Positions 9,101 through 17,582 of a DNA stretch of 24,886 nucleotides are shown piece by piece. This DNA comes from Trichomonas tenax. Lineage: Eukaryota; Parabasalia; Trichomonadida; Trichomonadidae. The DNA is taken from contig JALKBU010000782.1 in assembly GCA_023091735.1 (NCBI GenBank), positions 1 through 24,886 of the forward strand, written 5' to 3'. The notes beneath the pieces are model-generated. The model ran no database searches, had not been told where the DNA came from, and saw only the letters and a program-made list of their open reading frames with translations. A program made the translations under genes and the position numbers. Numbering within the stretch: the stretch's first letter is position 1; each line of letters begins with the position of its first letter.

Positions 9101-12100
9101 AAAAGAGCCAAACATTTTTCAGCAAGATCGGAGTCAATCCATCCACCATCACTCGATATTCTCAAACTGAAAACGTGAACTTTCTCTTCACTTGGCTTTC
9201 TTGTTGTGTTTCTTATTGCGTTGTTAACTTCTGATGGTGTCATCCACATTGTTTTACCGAAAGTTTGCCTGAAATTGACTACATTAAATGACTTTGTGAT
9301 TTGTTTCGTTGTCATTGATCTCCTTCTCTTCGCAGTGTTGTTTTCGTATGGAGAGAACTGCGTTAATGTCTGGAGTGCTCTGTTGTGGTTATCATAGAAA
9401 ATGAACTTATCGCATAATCTGAAGAAAGAAACAATTAAGTTCTTTCCACAGACATTATTTAACAAATAGTCCGCGATTGTGTGAAGTAATTTGCATTTCA
9501 AATCTGATGCTGCTGAAATGTTAAGCGCATCAGCAACAGCATCAATCGATTCGTACAAGTCTTCGATTGTTTCTGCGATATTTTCGATGTGTGAGAAGAT
9601 CAAAAAGTTGAATAACAAATAATGAACAGATTCTGGTGCTTGAACAATCATAATCATTGGCCAGAAGAACCAATTTGGATCTTTGCAATATTCTGGATTT
9701 GGCTGCAATTTGGCAGCTAACGTAGAAATTGTTGAAGGTCCGAGATTTATTGCCATCCAACAAAGAATAGGCAACAACTCGTAAAAACCTTGCAACATCA
9801 TTTCGCAGAGAGAGTTGAAAACCGATTCTCTGCAGAAATCATGTGTCATCTGATTGAGGATGATACCGATATGATCAGTAATGCTTGTATTTGTAAACAG
9901 ATTGTTTTGATTTGCAATATATAAAATCTCAAAAACCATTGTGATGATAGTTTCATCTTTGAATGAAAACGTGAGCATTAATAAACTCAAAGCGTTAAAT
10001 GTAACATCTTTGAGTGGACATGGCTTGAATTGCAATAATTCACCAAGGATTGTTAAGTATTCTTTTGTCGGGCTGTTTGGAGTAACAGCAATACCAATCA
10101 TGAACAAGAATTCTTTATCGTCAACACCGAATTCCATTGCCATTTGTGTGATGATAGATTTGATGGCTCTGAGACAATCAGCAGTATTCACATTTGAAGC
10201 CAAAGAGATCTTGTTTGAAGATGGACCATAATATAATTTCATGATTGTCAACAATGTTTTGATTGGCCTCAGTTGATGGAAGTGGTTTGAATATGACGTA
10301 TAGAGAGCTCTTACCCAATGCTTGATGATTCTTGTGTGACTGATTCCATCTGCTCTGCTCCAAACAGAGAGATTCAACAAAATCGCATCAAGTAATTCAG
10401 TGATCAAATCTTCTTCTTGCATAGCTTCGAGAACAGCTGTGAAGTGAAGATATAATTCATAATTGATGTGCTTTCCATCGCATGTCAAAAGCAAGTGAGA
10501 AATAACATGGAATCCGAATGATTCAGCAAACAAGATTTGCGCCTCTGATGACATGCTTAGAGTGCTAGAAAATACATCAATAATCAGAGCTGGATAAGAA
10601 ACATCTGGAATAGCTAATTTACAATCAAGTTGTGCAAAGAGAGGAAGTAAGAATTCGACTTTGCACATCTGTCCGAGAATCTCTGAGAAAGAAACCATTG
10701 TTTCTTTATCTTTGTAGGAATATTGCATTGAAACACCAAAGTTCTTTTCACTTTCAACGAAAGCAAGTTCATTTTGTTGAATTGTTGTTCTCGCACATAA
10801 AATTGTGTGCTCGAAAAGTGGTGGATCAGATCTTGGACCTGCTTCATATATTGCAATTAATTGTTCTTCTGTAAGTGATTTCATGAAAGAAAAGCCACTG
10901 AATCTTGATGCAAAGTTTGTTGTGATTGAATCTTTTGGCAGTCCGCCAATAACAATATCGACGGTCTTCTTCTTCCATTCATATATTGGAAGATTGATCT
11001 TTCTTGGATCATGACAATTACAACTTGCAACCATGACATATTGATCCTTATTTTCATCATAACAGTATTCGATAGAAAGCAAGACCCATGTTCTTGCCTG
11101 AATTTGAATATCAATTGTTGCTGCAGTATCAAATTCATCACTTAAATGGTTAACAACTAAAGATGATGAAGAAATCGAGATTGAAATTAATTTATCTTCG
11201 TTCTCTTGTAATAATATAATTCTTGGTTTGTATTGTGCTGAATCTGGTTCATACCATGTCCAGATTGTTAATGCCCAGGATTTTTCTATTTGATTTGTTG
11301 GAACGTCTTTTATTGTAACTGTTGATTCATTGGAGAAAGGCATTGAAACGAGTGGAATTCTTCTCGCTAATGACATGTTTGCTGTGATCGCACACAATGC
11401 ATCAATATTCAGCTGCGAAATAACACCATTTTGTGGACAAATGAGTGAAATATAGCGTTGCATAACTGATACTGAAGAAATAACAATTGATATTCTGTTC
11501 AAAGCAGAAAAAATATCAGCAGACATTGCTGATCCTTGTCCGGCTTTGAGAATAGAGATGAGTTTGAGATCGATTTCACCGTTGTGAAGTGCCAAACAGT
11601 TCTTATATGAGTACTGACACAAACCACCTAAAAATCGAACAACTTCACCAAAGTGTGGAGATTCTTTGAATAAATCGAGAATAATGTGTAAAACTTTTGG
11701 CTGTTTGATGATGACTGATGTGGATTGTGATGCTAAAGCTGATGAAGCTGCAACTTGAACAAGTTTCAAAAAGATTTTAATTGGCGGTTCTTTTCCTAAT
11801 ATGTTTCTAACAATTGTTTCCAAAGCGTTTAATTCAGGGCCGCTTAAAGTGTGAACAGTGGTGATTTGAGATAAATAACCAATGAAATTATCTAAAAATT
11901 CTTCATTTTCTTTGCCTTGGTTAAGTTTTCCGCCGCATTTCATCAAAGTGAACAAAAGATTTTCGAATATTTTTGCAACTTTCCATTTGTGAATCATTAC
12001 ATCAGAAATTGTGCGCAACATATCTAAAACGAGTTCTACACTCTTGGTTTCAGGGAACATTGGACATGTAATGTCGATAATATTCATCAAATAATGTAAA

Positions 12101-13776
12101 AGATTGATGTCTGTTTCTTTACCATTGACCAAAAAGTTTCTGATGTTAGACAAAACGAAACTTCTTATGTTTGGTTCGTAAAGAAAAACTAATATTTCTT
12201 GGCTGAAAAATCTATTCGAGAATGTCTCGACAAGAATGTTCCTTTGCTGAAAAGATGCGTGCATAGCGAAGAAAATTGCAAGTAAAGCGGTTCTGGCGTT
12301 ATCATTGTCAAATGATCTGAAAAATAACGAAGCTTTGATTAAAGAATTTGTAAAAATGTAAGGTGGAATGAGATTGGCTCCAATAGTTATGAATCTGTAC
12401 ATGATTTCAGCGAATAAAAGTGGATAAATTCTATTTTCGGATATAAAGTAATCCAAAACATCTGGACGGTTAACGAATATCTTTAATGCGAAGTTTCTTA
12501 GCATACTTAAGTGAGAAAAGTTCTGAGGATTGTTATAAATTGTAATTCCTGGATTAAACAATAATTTATGCATCAATATTTGATTAAACGCGCGAACTTT
12601 GAATAATTGCGGTATGGAAGTAGCCATGTACATGACTATTCCAAGTAATTGAAGAATGTAAGAATTTGAGATTTGAAGTTGAACGCAAGATATAAAATTG
12701 CTTACGAAATCGGATATAGTTTTCTCATCTCTTTGCATTATGAATACAATAACGTCGATTTTCTGTAAAAATTCAGCTCCAACAATATCTTGAATTGTGA
12801 TAGAGTCAGATAATTCGCGAACTTCTTCGATATTCAGTCCCTTTGGGAACGAATCGTAGTTTAAGAATTGTAATAACGAATTTTCTCCTTGTGTATTTTC
12901 TAAAATAATTGGTTCGACAGGTTCAGGCAGGGAAATTTGTGGCAGTGCACCGACAGCATTGACAATAGACATCGTAATCAACTCGAAAAAATGAGATGCA
13001 TTTTCTTCCTCTTCTAAAAACGGATATAATTTTTGAAATAAGACGAGTGAGTTGTAATCAAGGGCAGAAATGTGATAAACAATTGACTGTATGAATCCTG
13101 AAGCGATTGACGATGGTAAAGCAAGTGACGTACAAAGTAATAAATAGTCATGAAATTTATCTTCGATGTGAGATGAAATACTTCTTTCTGAAGCTGCAGG
13201 AATAGCGAGCAATAACAGGTTGTAGAAATCAAACGATGATTCGCGATTTTGGGACAAAAATATCACTAAAAATGTTGTATAGTCGAAAATTAATTCTTTC
13301 TTTGTTGAGAAAAATTCGTGATATATGAAATAGAAGATTGAATGCGATATTCTAAGTACGTCTTTCGCTTCTCCGAAAATACTCGAATCAGATATAAAAG
13401 TCACAGCAGAAACGAGTGATTTTGGAGGTACCTCATCTTGCTTTCTTGATGCAATCCACGTGATGAACGCTAAATGTATGTAATACGCTGAAAGATAGAC
13501 ATTAACAAGTGAAAAACTTGGATTATTAATAAATTTTAGCAGCGATTCTTCATCGTACGGGATATTTTCGAACAGTGTGAACAGAATTTGCGATGGATTA
13601 TCAGAGTTCAATATTTTTTTCCTTATTATTGGGAACTCATTTGGCGAAAATAGCTGTAAACTAATGAGTTTGTCAACGTATGGAAGATTCGTGTGATAAG
13701 TGGTCAGCTGGAAAGGCCCTTCTTCAAGTATCTGCGAATATATTTCGCCTTCATTTAGAAGGGCCTGATTTTGCAT
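6142..13776 (-). CDS. Giant BEACH-domain protein with PH-BEACH, LamG-like and C-terminal propeller
   Basis: Encodes 2544 residues from ATG at 13776 to TAA at 6142. Residues 1 to about 820 are helical, alpha-solenoid-like sequence with no recognised motif. About 832-980 (SWALTIWTWYEP...) looks like the ConA/LamG module found before BEACH in large family members. About 1770-1855 is the PH-like domain. About 1860-2117 is BEACH: LWQQRQISTFDYLMHLNRLSGRTFND, YPIMPWLLTNF, ELPAEFYFLPEAFV and ALESDTVSKTIPRWIDMIWG are all typical. About 2300-2544 is beta-rich, with WD40/propeller-like blades. Size and order match the neurobeachin/LYST/LvsA type, which act as cytosolic scaffolds in lysosome-related and contractile-vacuole or phagosome membrane traffic. 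The usual HYGTHYSS-like BEACH signature is replaced by divergent sequence near residue 1942. The 5' half is more AT-rich than the 3' half. No TCAYW initiator is visible close to the ATG. Confidence 0.95.
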   Translation of the reverse strand: MQNQALLNEGEIYSQILEEGPFQLTTYHTNLPYVDKLISLQLFSPNEFPIIRKKILNSDNPSQILFTLFENIPYDEESLLKFINNPSFSLVNVYLSAYYIHLAFITWIASRKQDEVPPKSLVSAVTFISDSSIFGEAKDVLRISHSIFYFIYHEFFSTKKELIFDYTTFLVIFLSQNRESSFDFYNLLLLAIPAASERSISSHIEDKFHDYLLLCTSLALPSSIASGFIQSIVYHISALDYNSLVLFQKLYPFLEEEENASHFFELITMSIVNAVGALPQISLPEPVEPIILENTQGENSLLQFLNYDSFPKGLNIEEVRELSDSITIQDIVGAEFLQKIDVIVFIMQRDEKTISDFVSNFISCVQLQISNSYILQLLGIVMYMATSIPQLFKVRAFNQILMHKLLFNPGITIYNNPQNFSHLSMLRNFALKIFVNRPDVLDYFISENRIYPLLFAEIMYRFITIGANLIPPYIFTNSLIKASLFFRSFDNDNARTALLAIFFAMHASFQQRNILVETFSNRFFSQEILVFLYEPNIRSFVLSNIRNFLVNGKETDINLLHYLMNIIDITCPMFPETKSVELVLDMLRTISDVMIHKWKVAKIFENLLFTLMKCGGKLNQGKENEEFLDNFIGYLSQITTVHTLSGPELNALETIVRNILGKEPPIKIFLKLVQVAASSALASQSTSVIIKQPKVLHIILDLFKESPHFGEVVRFLGGLCQYSYKNCLALHNGEIDLKLISILKAGQGSAMSADIFSALNRISIVISSVSVMQRYISLICPQNGVISQLNIDALCAITANMSLARRIPLVSMPFSNESTVTIKDVPTNQIEKSWALTIWTWYEPDSAQYKPRIILLQENEDKLISISISSSSLVVNHLSDEFDTAATIDIQIQARTWVLLSIEYCYDENKDQYVMVASCNCHDPRKINLPIYEWKKKTVDIVIGGLPKDSITTNFASRFSGFSFMKSLTEEQLIAIYEAGPRSDPPLFEHTILCARTTIQQNELAFVESEKNFGVSMQYSYKDKETMVSFSEILGQMCKVEFLLPLFAQLDCKLAIPDVSYPALIIDVFSSTLSMSSEAQILFAESFGFHVISHLLLTCDGKHINYELYLHFTAVLEAMQEEDLITELLDAILLNLSVWSRADGISHTRIIKHWVRALYTSYSNHFHQLRPIKTLLTIMKLYYGPSSNKISLASNVNTADCLRAIKSIITQMAMEFGVDDKEFLFMIGIAVTPNSPTKEYLTILGELLQFKPCPLKDVTFNALSLLMLTFSFKDETIITMVFEILYIANQNNLFTNTSITDHIGIILNQMTHDFCRESVFNSLCEMMLQGFYELLPILCWMAINLGPSTISTLAAKLQPNPEYCKDPNWFFWPMIMIVQAPESVHYLLFNFLIFSHIENIAETIEDLYESIDAVADALNISAASDLKCKLLHTIADYLLNNVCGKNLIVSFFRLCDKFIFYDNHNRALQTLTQFSPYENNTAKRRRSMTTKQITKSFNVVNFRQTFGKTMWMTPSEVNNAIRNTTRKPSEEKVHVFSLRISSDGGWIDSDLAEKCLALFQRWNAPEFLSFDLALCVFLTPFYYEVVKTHINRINLTQQAFSNNIPLLALLNQKCLENSHPVLFKLPGNSMIHASKALEEFVRTSELEPVKSSLILLKTLQNHNLVIQQKSNKVLSLLDTNSVSGAANQERNYLFKLQKTRRDSEKQWMRLWRCMTIDGAPWAIANEGKILEKIALKRDNSLCSFGCPSRLKRDWPKNKNDDIAIYGFKTEGKNEFMCELVNPFSVSKAILTFSAVTLYIRKANGSVREWPIDSIKYVISHKQIRRKKALEFFFKDKKTKLFNLDDDNYEAIYSIIKSNKMIATTMNVQIFTRLWQQRQISTFDYLMHLNRLSGRTFNDIEHYPIMPWLLTNFEADEIELENGKYIRNLRKPVSQLGEDRLMKLMEKFTEEGPDNFALPGSQLRPKDISDCLSRLPPFNCKNPSKSYQDIYNRSTEDVECFSELPAEFYFLPEAFVQNEDPSKNLQFPKWCNNNAYEFVYLSRKALESDTVSKTIPRWIDMIWGTCQQGAAAISAFNMFNPEIYTEASEKKDGYSPNKLFGDSHPVRDVPQKKVFPVKNQILMQIISEAIVFVGLRKSKSSSNAYHLLTLDLTGQITDSMVDFLQLAKHCNKEANSTTIIPKSKSKKITFSNLAQSNLNHKNDSANQFIKFKITPEYSTNSLSNSALQDGGMISSYSFDRLSDMDRSTSFGMLTSQSNANMQFRRLSFSPTSGTMTCPSAPYFMIPDFNRVLPSPKKREGKFLELNECQTIALVSAGNVNLISNRKIQTMKTNISDVTYIAANKNWFVTANRGSVLTFYKQDNQQSVDMKFMFSIPLYRDSIQCVSISKSFGLAAAGTRDGFLFFISLSRGTIFATVDLGDISRPMKMLVTHQWGFVLVYMTELTRGQLNHVIAIYSPNGNLIRKRPIASAISSWSCYKTPSGFDYVVAADDKGRIYKFEAFYLNIDEHIYRCSCEVPFVQYLPEQGGILAVTTDGRIIFAPCFK

Positions 13777-13833
13777 GAAAAATATAAAATCGTTTTACAT
13801 TGAATTTTGAGAATTTAAAATTCCTTGAAATTT

Positions 13834-13853
13834 TTTAAGGGTGCACCCTTAAA
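13834..13853. promoter_or_regulatory. Perfect 20-bp palindrome upstream of the BEACH gene
   Basis: TTTAAGGGTGCACCCTTAAA is identical to its reverse complement and lies 58 bp upstream of the ATG at 13776. CCTTTAAGG follows at 13876-13884. CCTTT resembles the M3 upstream element described for Trichomonas vaginalis promoters. A dimeric-factor binding site is an inference; it could also be one more foldback element of this interval. Confidence 0.45.
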
Positions 13854-14360
13854 CGATATGACACACTCTCAATTTCCTTTAAGGTTATTTCCCCGTTATT
13901 GATTTTTAGCTCGAAATAAAGAGGATATCAAATTTGAATATAGGAAAATATCTAGCTATATTATAAGCAATATGACTGTGTTGTTTTTTTTCGCTTGAAA
14001 TGTTGAGAATTCACAGATTTTGCATTTTTGGAATGTTTTTCAAAAACTTTTCAGTTTCGAAAAAAACATTTATTTCCCTTTTATTAAATTGTTTGTTTTT
14101 CATTTAAGTATGCGACACTTAAGCATTTCCCAATGCCGTATTTTTTGGACATACGCGAAACCGTTACGCACTTGCGATTTGTAAAATAAAAATAATTTTT
14201 TTATTAGAGGCAGACAATGTTAAAATGGAAGTTTCATTAAGCGGTGAATATACTTCATAATAGCTCTTGCCATAGAATCAGTCATAAAATATATTACCTT
14301 CCTATCAATAATCCATAGTGCGGGTTCATTTTTAAAACTCACTGAATTTTTTTGGGCGTT

Positions 14361-14441
14361 TTTAGACCTTGCCAGAACGGGTCCATACGGTTATTTTGCA
14401 TCAATATTGAATTGAAAATGATCGTTCTGTCAAGGTCTAAA
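14361..14441. repeat. Inverted repeat / hairpin
   Basis: The arms 14361-14379 and 14423-14441 (19 nt, 18 matches; left arm starts TTTAGACCTTG) enclose a 43-nt loop. The stem sequence is unrelated to the other hairpins of the interval. Its centre is about 115 nt from the next hairpin, the same spacing as in the 16-kb array. Confidence 0.75.
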
Positions 14442-14487
14442 TTAGGGGGATGCCGAGGATATTTTTTAAACGTAAGTTCATTGTAAC

Positions 14488-14543
14488 TTGCTACACCATC
14501 ATTTTCTGCGGTAGTTCACCTAACATAAAATGATGGGCAGCAA
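14488..14543. repeat. Inverted repeat / hairpin
   Basis: TTGCTACACCATCATTTT (14488-14505) pairs with AAAATGATGGGCAGCAA (14527-14543), with one bulge and one mismatch, around a 21-nt loop. A weaker hairpin follows at 14747-14815, with inner arms CTGGCT/AGCCAG and outer GTATGA/TCATAC. A 7-bp one (CGTACAC/GTGTACG) is at 14844-14903. Confidence 0.65.
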
Positions 14544-16046
14544 CTTTGCAGTCAGCCTGCATACATTACATGCAACAGTTTCACACATCACATTCCACTA
14601 ATAAGATATCTTCGAAAAAAGTAGTTTGAGCACAAAATTCAATCTAAAACATAACGCATGCATTATCGAATACCAAATACACAAGTAAATACGAAACAAT
14701 GTTCGAATAATAATATTTCGAAATTTCGAAAACCTGCATTTACACAGTATGAGTACAATGTTATTCATTACTGGCTTGTGTTTAGCCAGGGTGAGACAAT
14801 TGTTCAATATCATACTCGATATTTAATATCAAAAATTGATAAACGTACACTCTTTTTGGCCCTAAAGTTAAGTTCTCTATCTTATGCGGCATGAATGTGT
14901 ACGCCATCGAAAAATAATATACTTTTCTCCAGTTATTTCTCAAATTTAATATGCTGTGAGATCTGAAGTTTGTCTATAAGCAATTTTAATCATTTTACAT
15001 GCATTTCTTAGTTTTGCCTTACCTTGCTTTTGTCTCTTCTGTATAAATAAAGCATTATTATCGATAATTTTTTATATCAAATATTTTCAATATTCACAAA
15101 TACAGTTGTAAATGCTATTGGCATACATGAGTGATTACTTCTGTCAATCTATGGTATATACAAGTCATAAAACTATAGAAAATTATAAATGAATGAGTAA
15201 AACTTAATATATACTTATTTTATTGGCATGTATGCGTTATAATATGCTTATATGTGTTGTGCAGCATACAATTAATTGAGTCTAATATGTATATAAATAT
15301 AAAATTTGCATTTTTCAAGAATGTATGTGAATAGTTTCATAAATCATGCATAAATTTATTATGAAATTTTTAATGTGTTTGTGATAATATTATTTACTAC
15401 TCATATATGTTCTTTCTGTGCAGACCAATCCATCAGAAACGGTGTAAATAACAAAACTTCTTATAATAAATATTTTTGACAGTGTAAAATAATTTGCCAA
15501 AATGTCAAAAATGCAAAATTGTGTTTTCAGTATATGTTCATATTTTAATAGATGTTTCCGATTCAACAAACGAAGAATTAGTTATTTTTATTAATTTTTT
15601 GAAAGTGCTTATTTCCATATTAATGTTATAGATCATATCGTGTAGTGCGTTATTCATGCATGCACGCTGTATATTGTCTTTTTACTACTATAAATGTAAA
15701 AATTCTATTCAATATTATCAAACTTATTTAAAAAGACTATGAACAATTGTCTTCCATTCCATATTATTCTTCTATTTATGTAAAGGGATAAAATGGATTG
15801 AAACATAGATGTTTCTGTCAAAATAAGGCGAAATCACGTGATTCGGCCATTTTTCAGAGAATCTAAAGCTTGCAATATGTCTGTTGATTATTTATTCATA
15901 TTCTAATCAATAAAATGCTGCAAAGTAGCTTAGAAAGCATAGATTATAATCCAAAGTATCAAATATCATTGAAAATGAAGGACTTCTTGGCCACGTCTTC
16001 TAGAACATCAATGTGCACCAGAAAATGGTGTTCGATCTTGAAATAA

Positions 16047-16106
16047 ACATCAACACTATATTTCCTTTGATAAGGTAAGCATCGAATACTTGTATACTGT
16101 TGATGT
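16047..16106. repeat. Inverted repeat / hairpin (array member 1)
   Basis: ACATCAACACTATA (16047-16060) pairs with TATACTGTTGATGT (16093-16106) at 13 of 14 positions, around a 32-nt loop. It lies inside repeat copy B; the corresponding copy A structure is weaker. Confidence 0.7.
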
Positions 16107-16157
16107 AATTTTCATGTTTATTAGTGCCTGAAGCCGATAATTTATCCAAAAATATAA

Positions 16158-16251
16158 ATACTATCAAAAATGATTAATTTCTAGCACGAATTCTCCAGAA
16201 CAGCTAATCTCCGGAGAATTCGTGCTAGAAATTGATCATTTTTGATGGTAT
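16158..16251. repeat. Long inverted repeat / hairpin (array member 2)
   Basis: The arms 16158-16196 and 16213-16251 are 39 nt each with 37 matches and a 16-nt loop. Both differences would be U-G pairs in a plus-strand transcript, giving an uninterrupted 39-bp RNA stem. It is the strongest hairpin of the array and has the size and shape of a small-RNA precursor. Confidence 0.88.
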
Positions 16252-16279
16252 TTAAAAACGAATAATTATAAATCGCAGA

Positions 16280-16358
16280 TTGCTTAAGTTATCTCATAGC
16301 ATGACGAACCTATGTGCATAGCCTATCTGTTTGTCATGCTATGAGACAACTAAAGCGA
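16280..16358. repeat. Inverted repeat / hairpin (array member 3)
   Basis: The arms 16280-16305 and 16333-16358 are 26 nt with 23 matches. The inner 14 nt, CTCATAGCATGAC with its flanking T, are perfect. The loop is 27 nt. Confidence 0.82.
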
Positions 16359-16396
16359 GTAATGTAAATCGATAAAATGAAGTATTTGATACATAG

Positions 16397-16467
16397 CATT
16401 TTCTACGACTATCTGAGGTTCCCACATCACTGCATATCCTAGAAACCTCAGATAGTCGGAGAAAATG
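16397..16467. repeat. Inverted repeat / hairpin (array member 4)
   Basis: The arms 16397-16420 and 16444-16467 are 24 nt with 23 matches (core CGACTATCTGAGGTT) and a 23-nt loop. Confidence 0.85.
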
Positions 16468-16517
16468 TAGATTTGTAAAAGATGGTCGAATGTGTTAGAT
16501 TTATGTGAATCTCGAAA

Positions 16518-16587
16518 GCACCAACAGTCAACAAACCATTATGCGCGAACAACTGCTTTGGATTTGTAGTTTATCGACTGTTGGAGC
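16518..16587. repeat. Inverted repeat / hairpin (array member 5)
   Basis: GCACCAACAGTC (16518-16529) pairs with GACTGTTGGAGC (16576-16587) at 11 of 12 positions. Pairing continues imperfectly inward (AACAAAC against GTTTAT). Confidence 0.65.
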
Positions 16588-16649
16588 ATTGAATGCAATG
16601 AAATTGCAAAAAAAAAATCGAAGAACTAGGAAAACATTGAATGGCAGAC

Positions 16650-16718
16650 CACTAGATTTTCACTGGATAGAGGGGCTTATGTACTGATAGACCTTATATG
16701 CAGTGAAAAACTAGTGGA
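16650..16718. repeat. Inverted repeat / hairpin (array member 6)
   Basis: The arms 16650-16666 and 16702-16718 are 17 nt with 16 matches (CCACTAG...TTTCACTG) around a 35-nt loop. This is the last member seen; DNA to 17019 shows only very short palindromes. Confidence 0.75.
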
Positions 16719-17019
16719 AAAGACGCGAACAATGTTTTAACGTGCACTTTTTCACATATTATTCCATACGCAGATGCGACTAATTTAGCCTCTTAAGATT
16801 TTTTTTGTATTTTTATATAATTTCATTAGAATTATTATAAGTTTTGCAGATATTGTCTAGAATCATGTACAGGTTATTAATTTGAAGTTTTAAAAATATC
16901 TTCCAGATTTCCAGAAACTGGTTAATTGAATGAAAAATGAAGTGATTTGAGAGTGCTTCCAGCTTCTTTCCATCCAGAAGATATTTCCTGTCAGATGTAA
17001 AGCGCTAGTTGACAAAAAC

Positions 17020-17582
17020 ATGAATATGAGTGCATTAAAACCAGCTTCAATTAAGAAACTGATTGGCTATAATAAAATTGAAAAATCCTCTGTTTTTGCG
17101 ACAATTAATAGCAACCATCGGGCTTTTTCCCATTTCCGATATAGGGGTCTTCCCGACGTTCAGACACTAACAATTGTCGCCGATTCTGAATACACAGAAG
17201 AAGATATTAGTAATTACACACATCGTGAAGAAAAAAATGGTTATTATCCGCGGAACTTACAACATAATTCCAAACTAACAGAGGTCATCATTGAATGCAG
17301 CATTGAGAAAATATTAGAAAATGCATTCATCAGATGCGAAAAACTCAAATCGTTTATTTGCCCAGAAGGTATTACTTTCATTGATAAATATGCTTTTTAC
17401 GGATGCACAAGTCTTGAAACATTTTTATTATCGAAAGAGAATAAGCAGCTATGGCGATAATTGCTTCTCTAAATGTGAGTCACTTAAGTCATTCCATGTT
17501 GTTGAAGGAGATGAATCAACGCCCGCTGAGAATGTCAAATTTGGTATAGAAGCTTTCAGTAATTGTGCAAATCTTGAATTAT
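17020..17582 (+). pseudogene. BspA-like leucine-rich-repeat protein, broken fragment
   Basis: From ATG 17020 one frame runs to a TAA at 17458 (146 residues). The same LRR_5-type pattern then continues in another frame (ISSYGDNCFSKCESLKSFHVVEG...GIEAFSNCANLELF) up to about 17582. The frame therefore shifts by one near 17430-17445. About four repeats of the form L-x-x-(I/F)-x-x-x-x-x-I-x-x-x-A-F-x-x-C-x-x-L are visible. Intact trichomonad BspA-like proteins are much longer, with many repeats, and are proposed surface adhesins. This piece ends abruptly against a minus-strand glycine-rich fragment and lacks any C-terminal part. The true start is uncertain. A sequencing indel could explain the frameshift but not the truncation. 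Confidence 0.75.

Larger units (their letters stand above)
15715..16300. repeat. Dispersed hairpin-bearing repeat, copy B
   Basis: Direct-orientation homologue of 5375-5965, at about 10.3 kb distance. Its first large hairpin is degraded (about 15957-16034), whereas the one at 16158-16251 is better paired than its copy A counterpart. Copy A keeps only sequence similar to the left arm of the next hairpin (16280-16305), so the similarity ends there or copy A is truncated. Confidence 0.7.
13777..17019. other. 3.2-kb non-coding interval rich in inverted repeats
   Basis: No convincing gene is visible. The left edge holds the BEACH upstream region with a perfect palindrome. Two clear hairpins are at 14361-14441 and 14488-14543, with weaker ones at 14747-14815 and 14844-14903. 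About 14905-15700 is AT-rich and shows only short palindromes (for example ATTATCGATAAT at 15057-15068). About 15715-16300 is repeat copy B, and a hairpin ladder runs on to 16718. About 16740-17019 is AT-rich lead-in to the BspA-like fragment. Two short open frames (14658-14894 and 16505-16687) show no family resemblance; the second overlaps two of the hairpins. Confidence 0.6.

Noticed and set aside
14658..14894. Plus-strand open frame of 78 residues
   Set aside because: No recognisable domain, AT-driven composition, and it overlaps two imperfect hairpins; chance open frame is likelier.
16158..16358. tRNA or other classical structured RNA genes
   Set aside because: No cloverleaf, anticodon arm or GTTCGA-type T-loop fits the hairpins; stems are single long helices.
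16505..16687. Plus-strand open frame of 60 residues
   Set aside because: It overlaps hairpins 5 and 6 of the array and has no family resemblance.
16047..16718. CRISPR array
   Set aside because: The regular unit is an inverted repeat with different sequence each time, not a constant repeat with variable spacers, and the genome is eukaryotic.
13777..17019. Autonomous DNA transposon or Maverick remnant
   Set aside because: No transposase, integrase or polymerase-like coding sequence, and no terminal inverted repeats bounding the interval, could be found.
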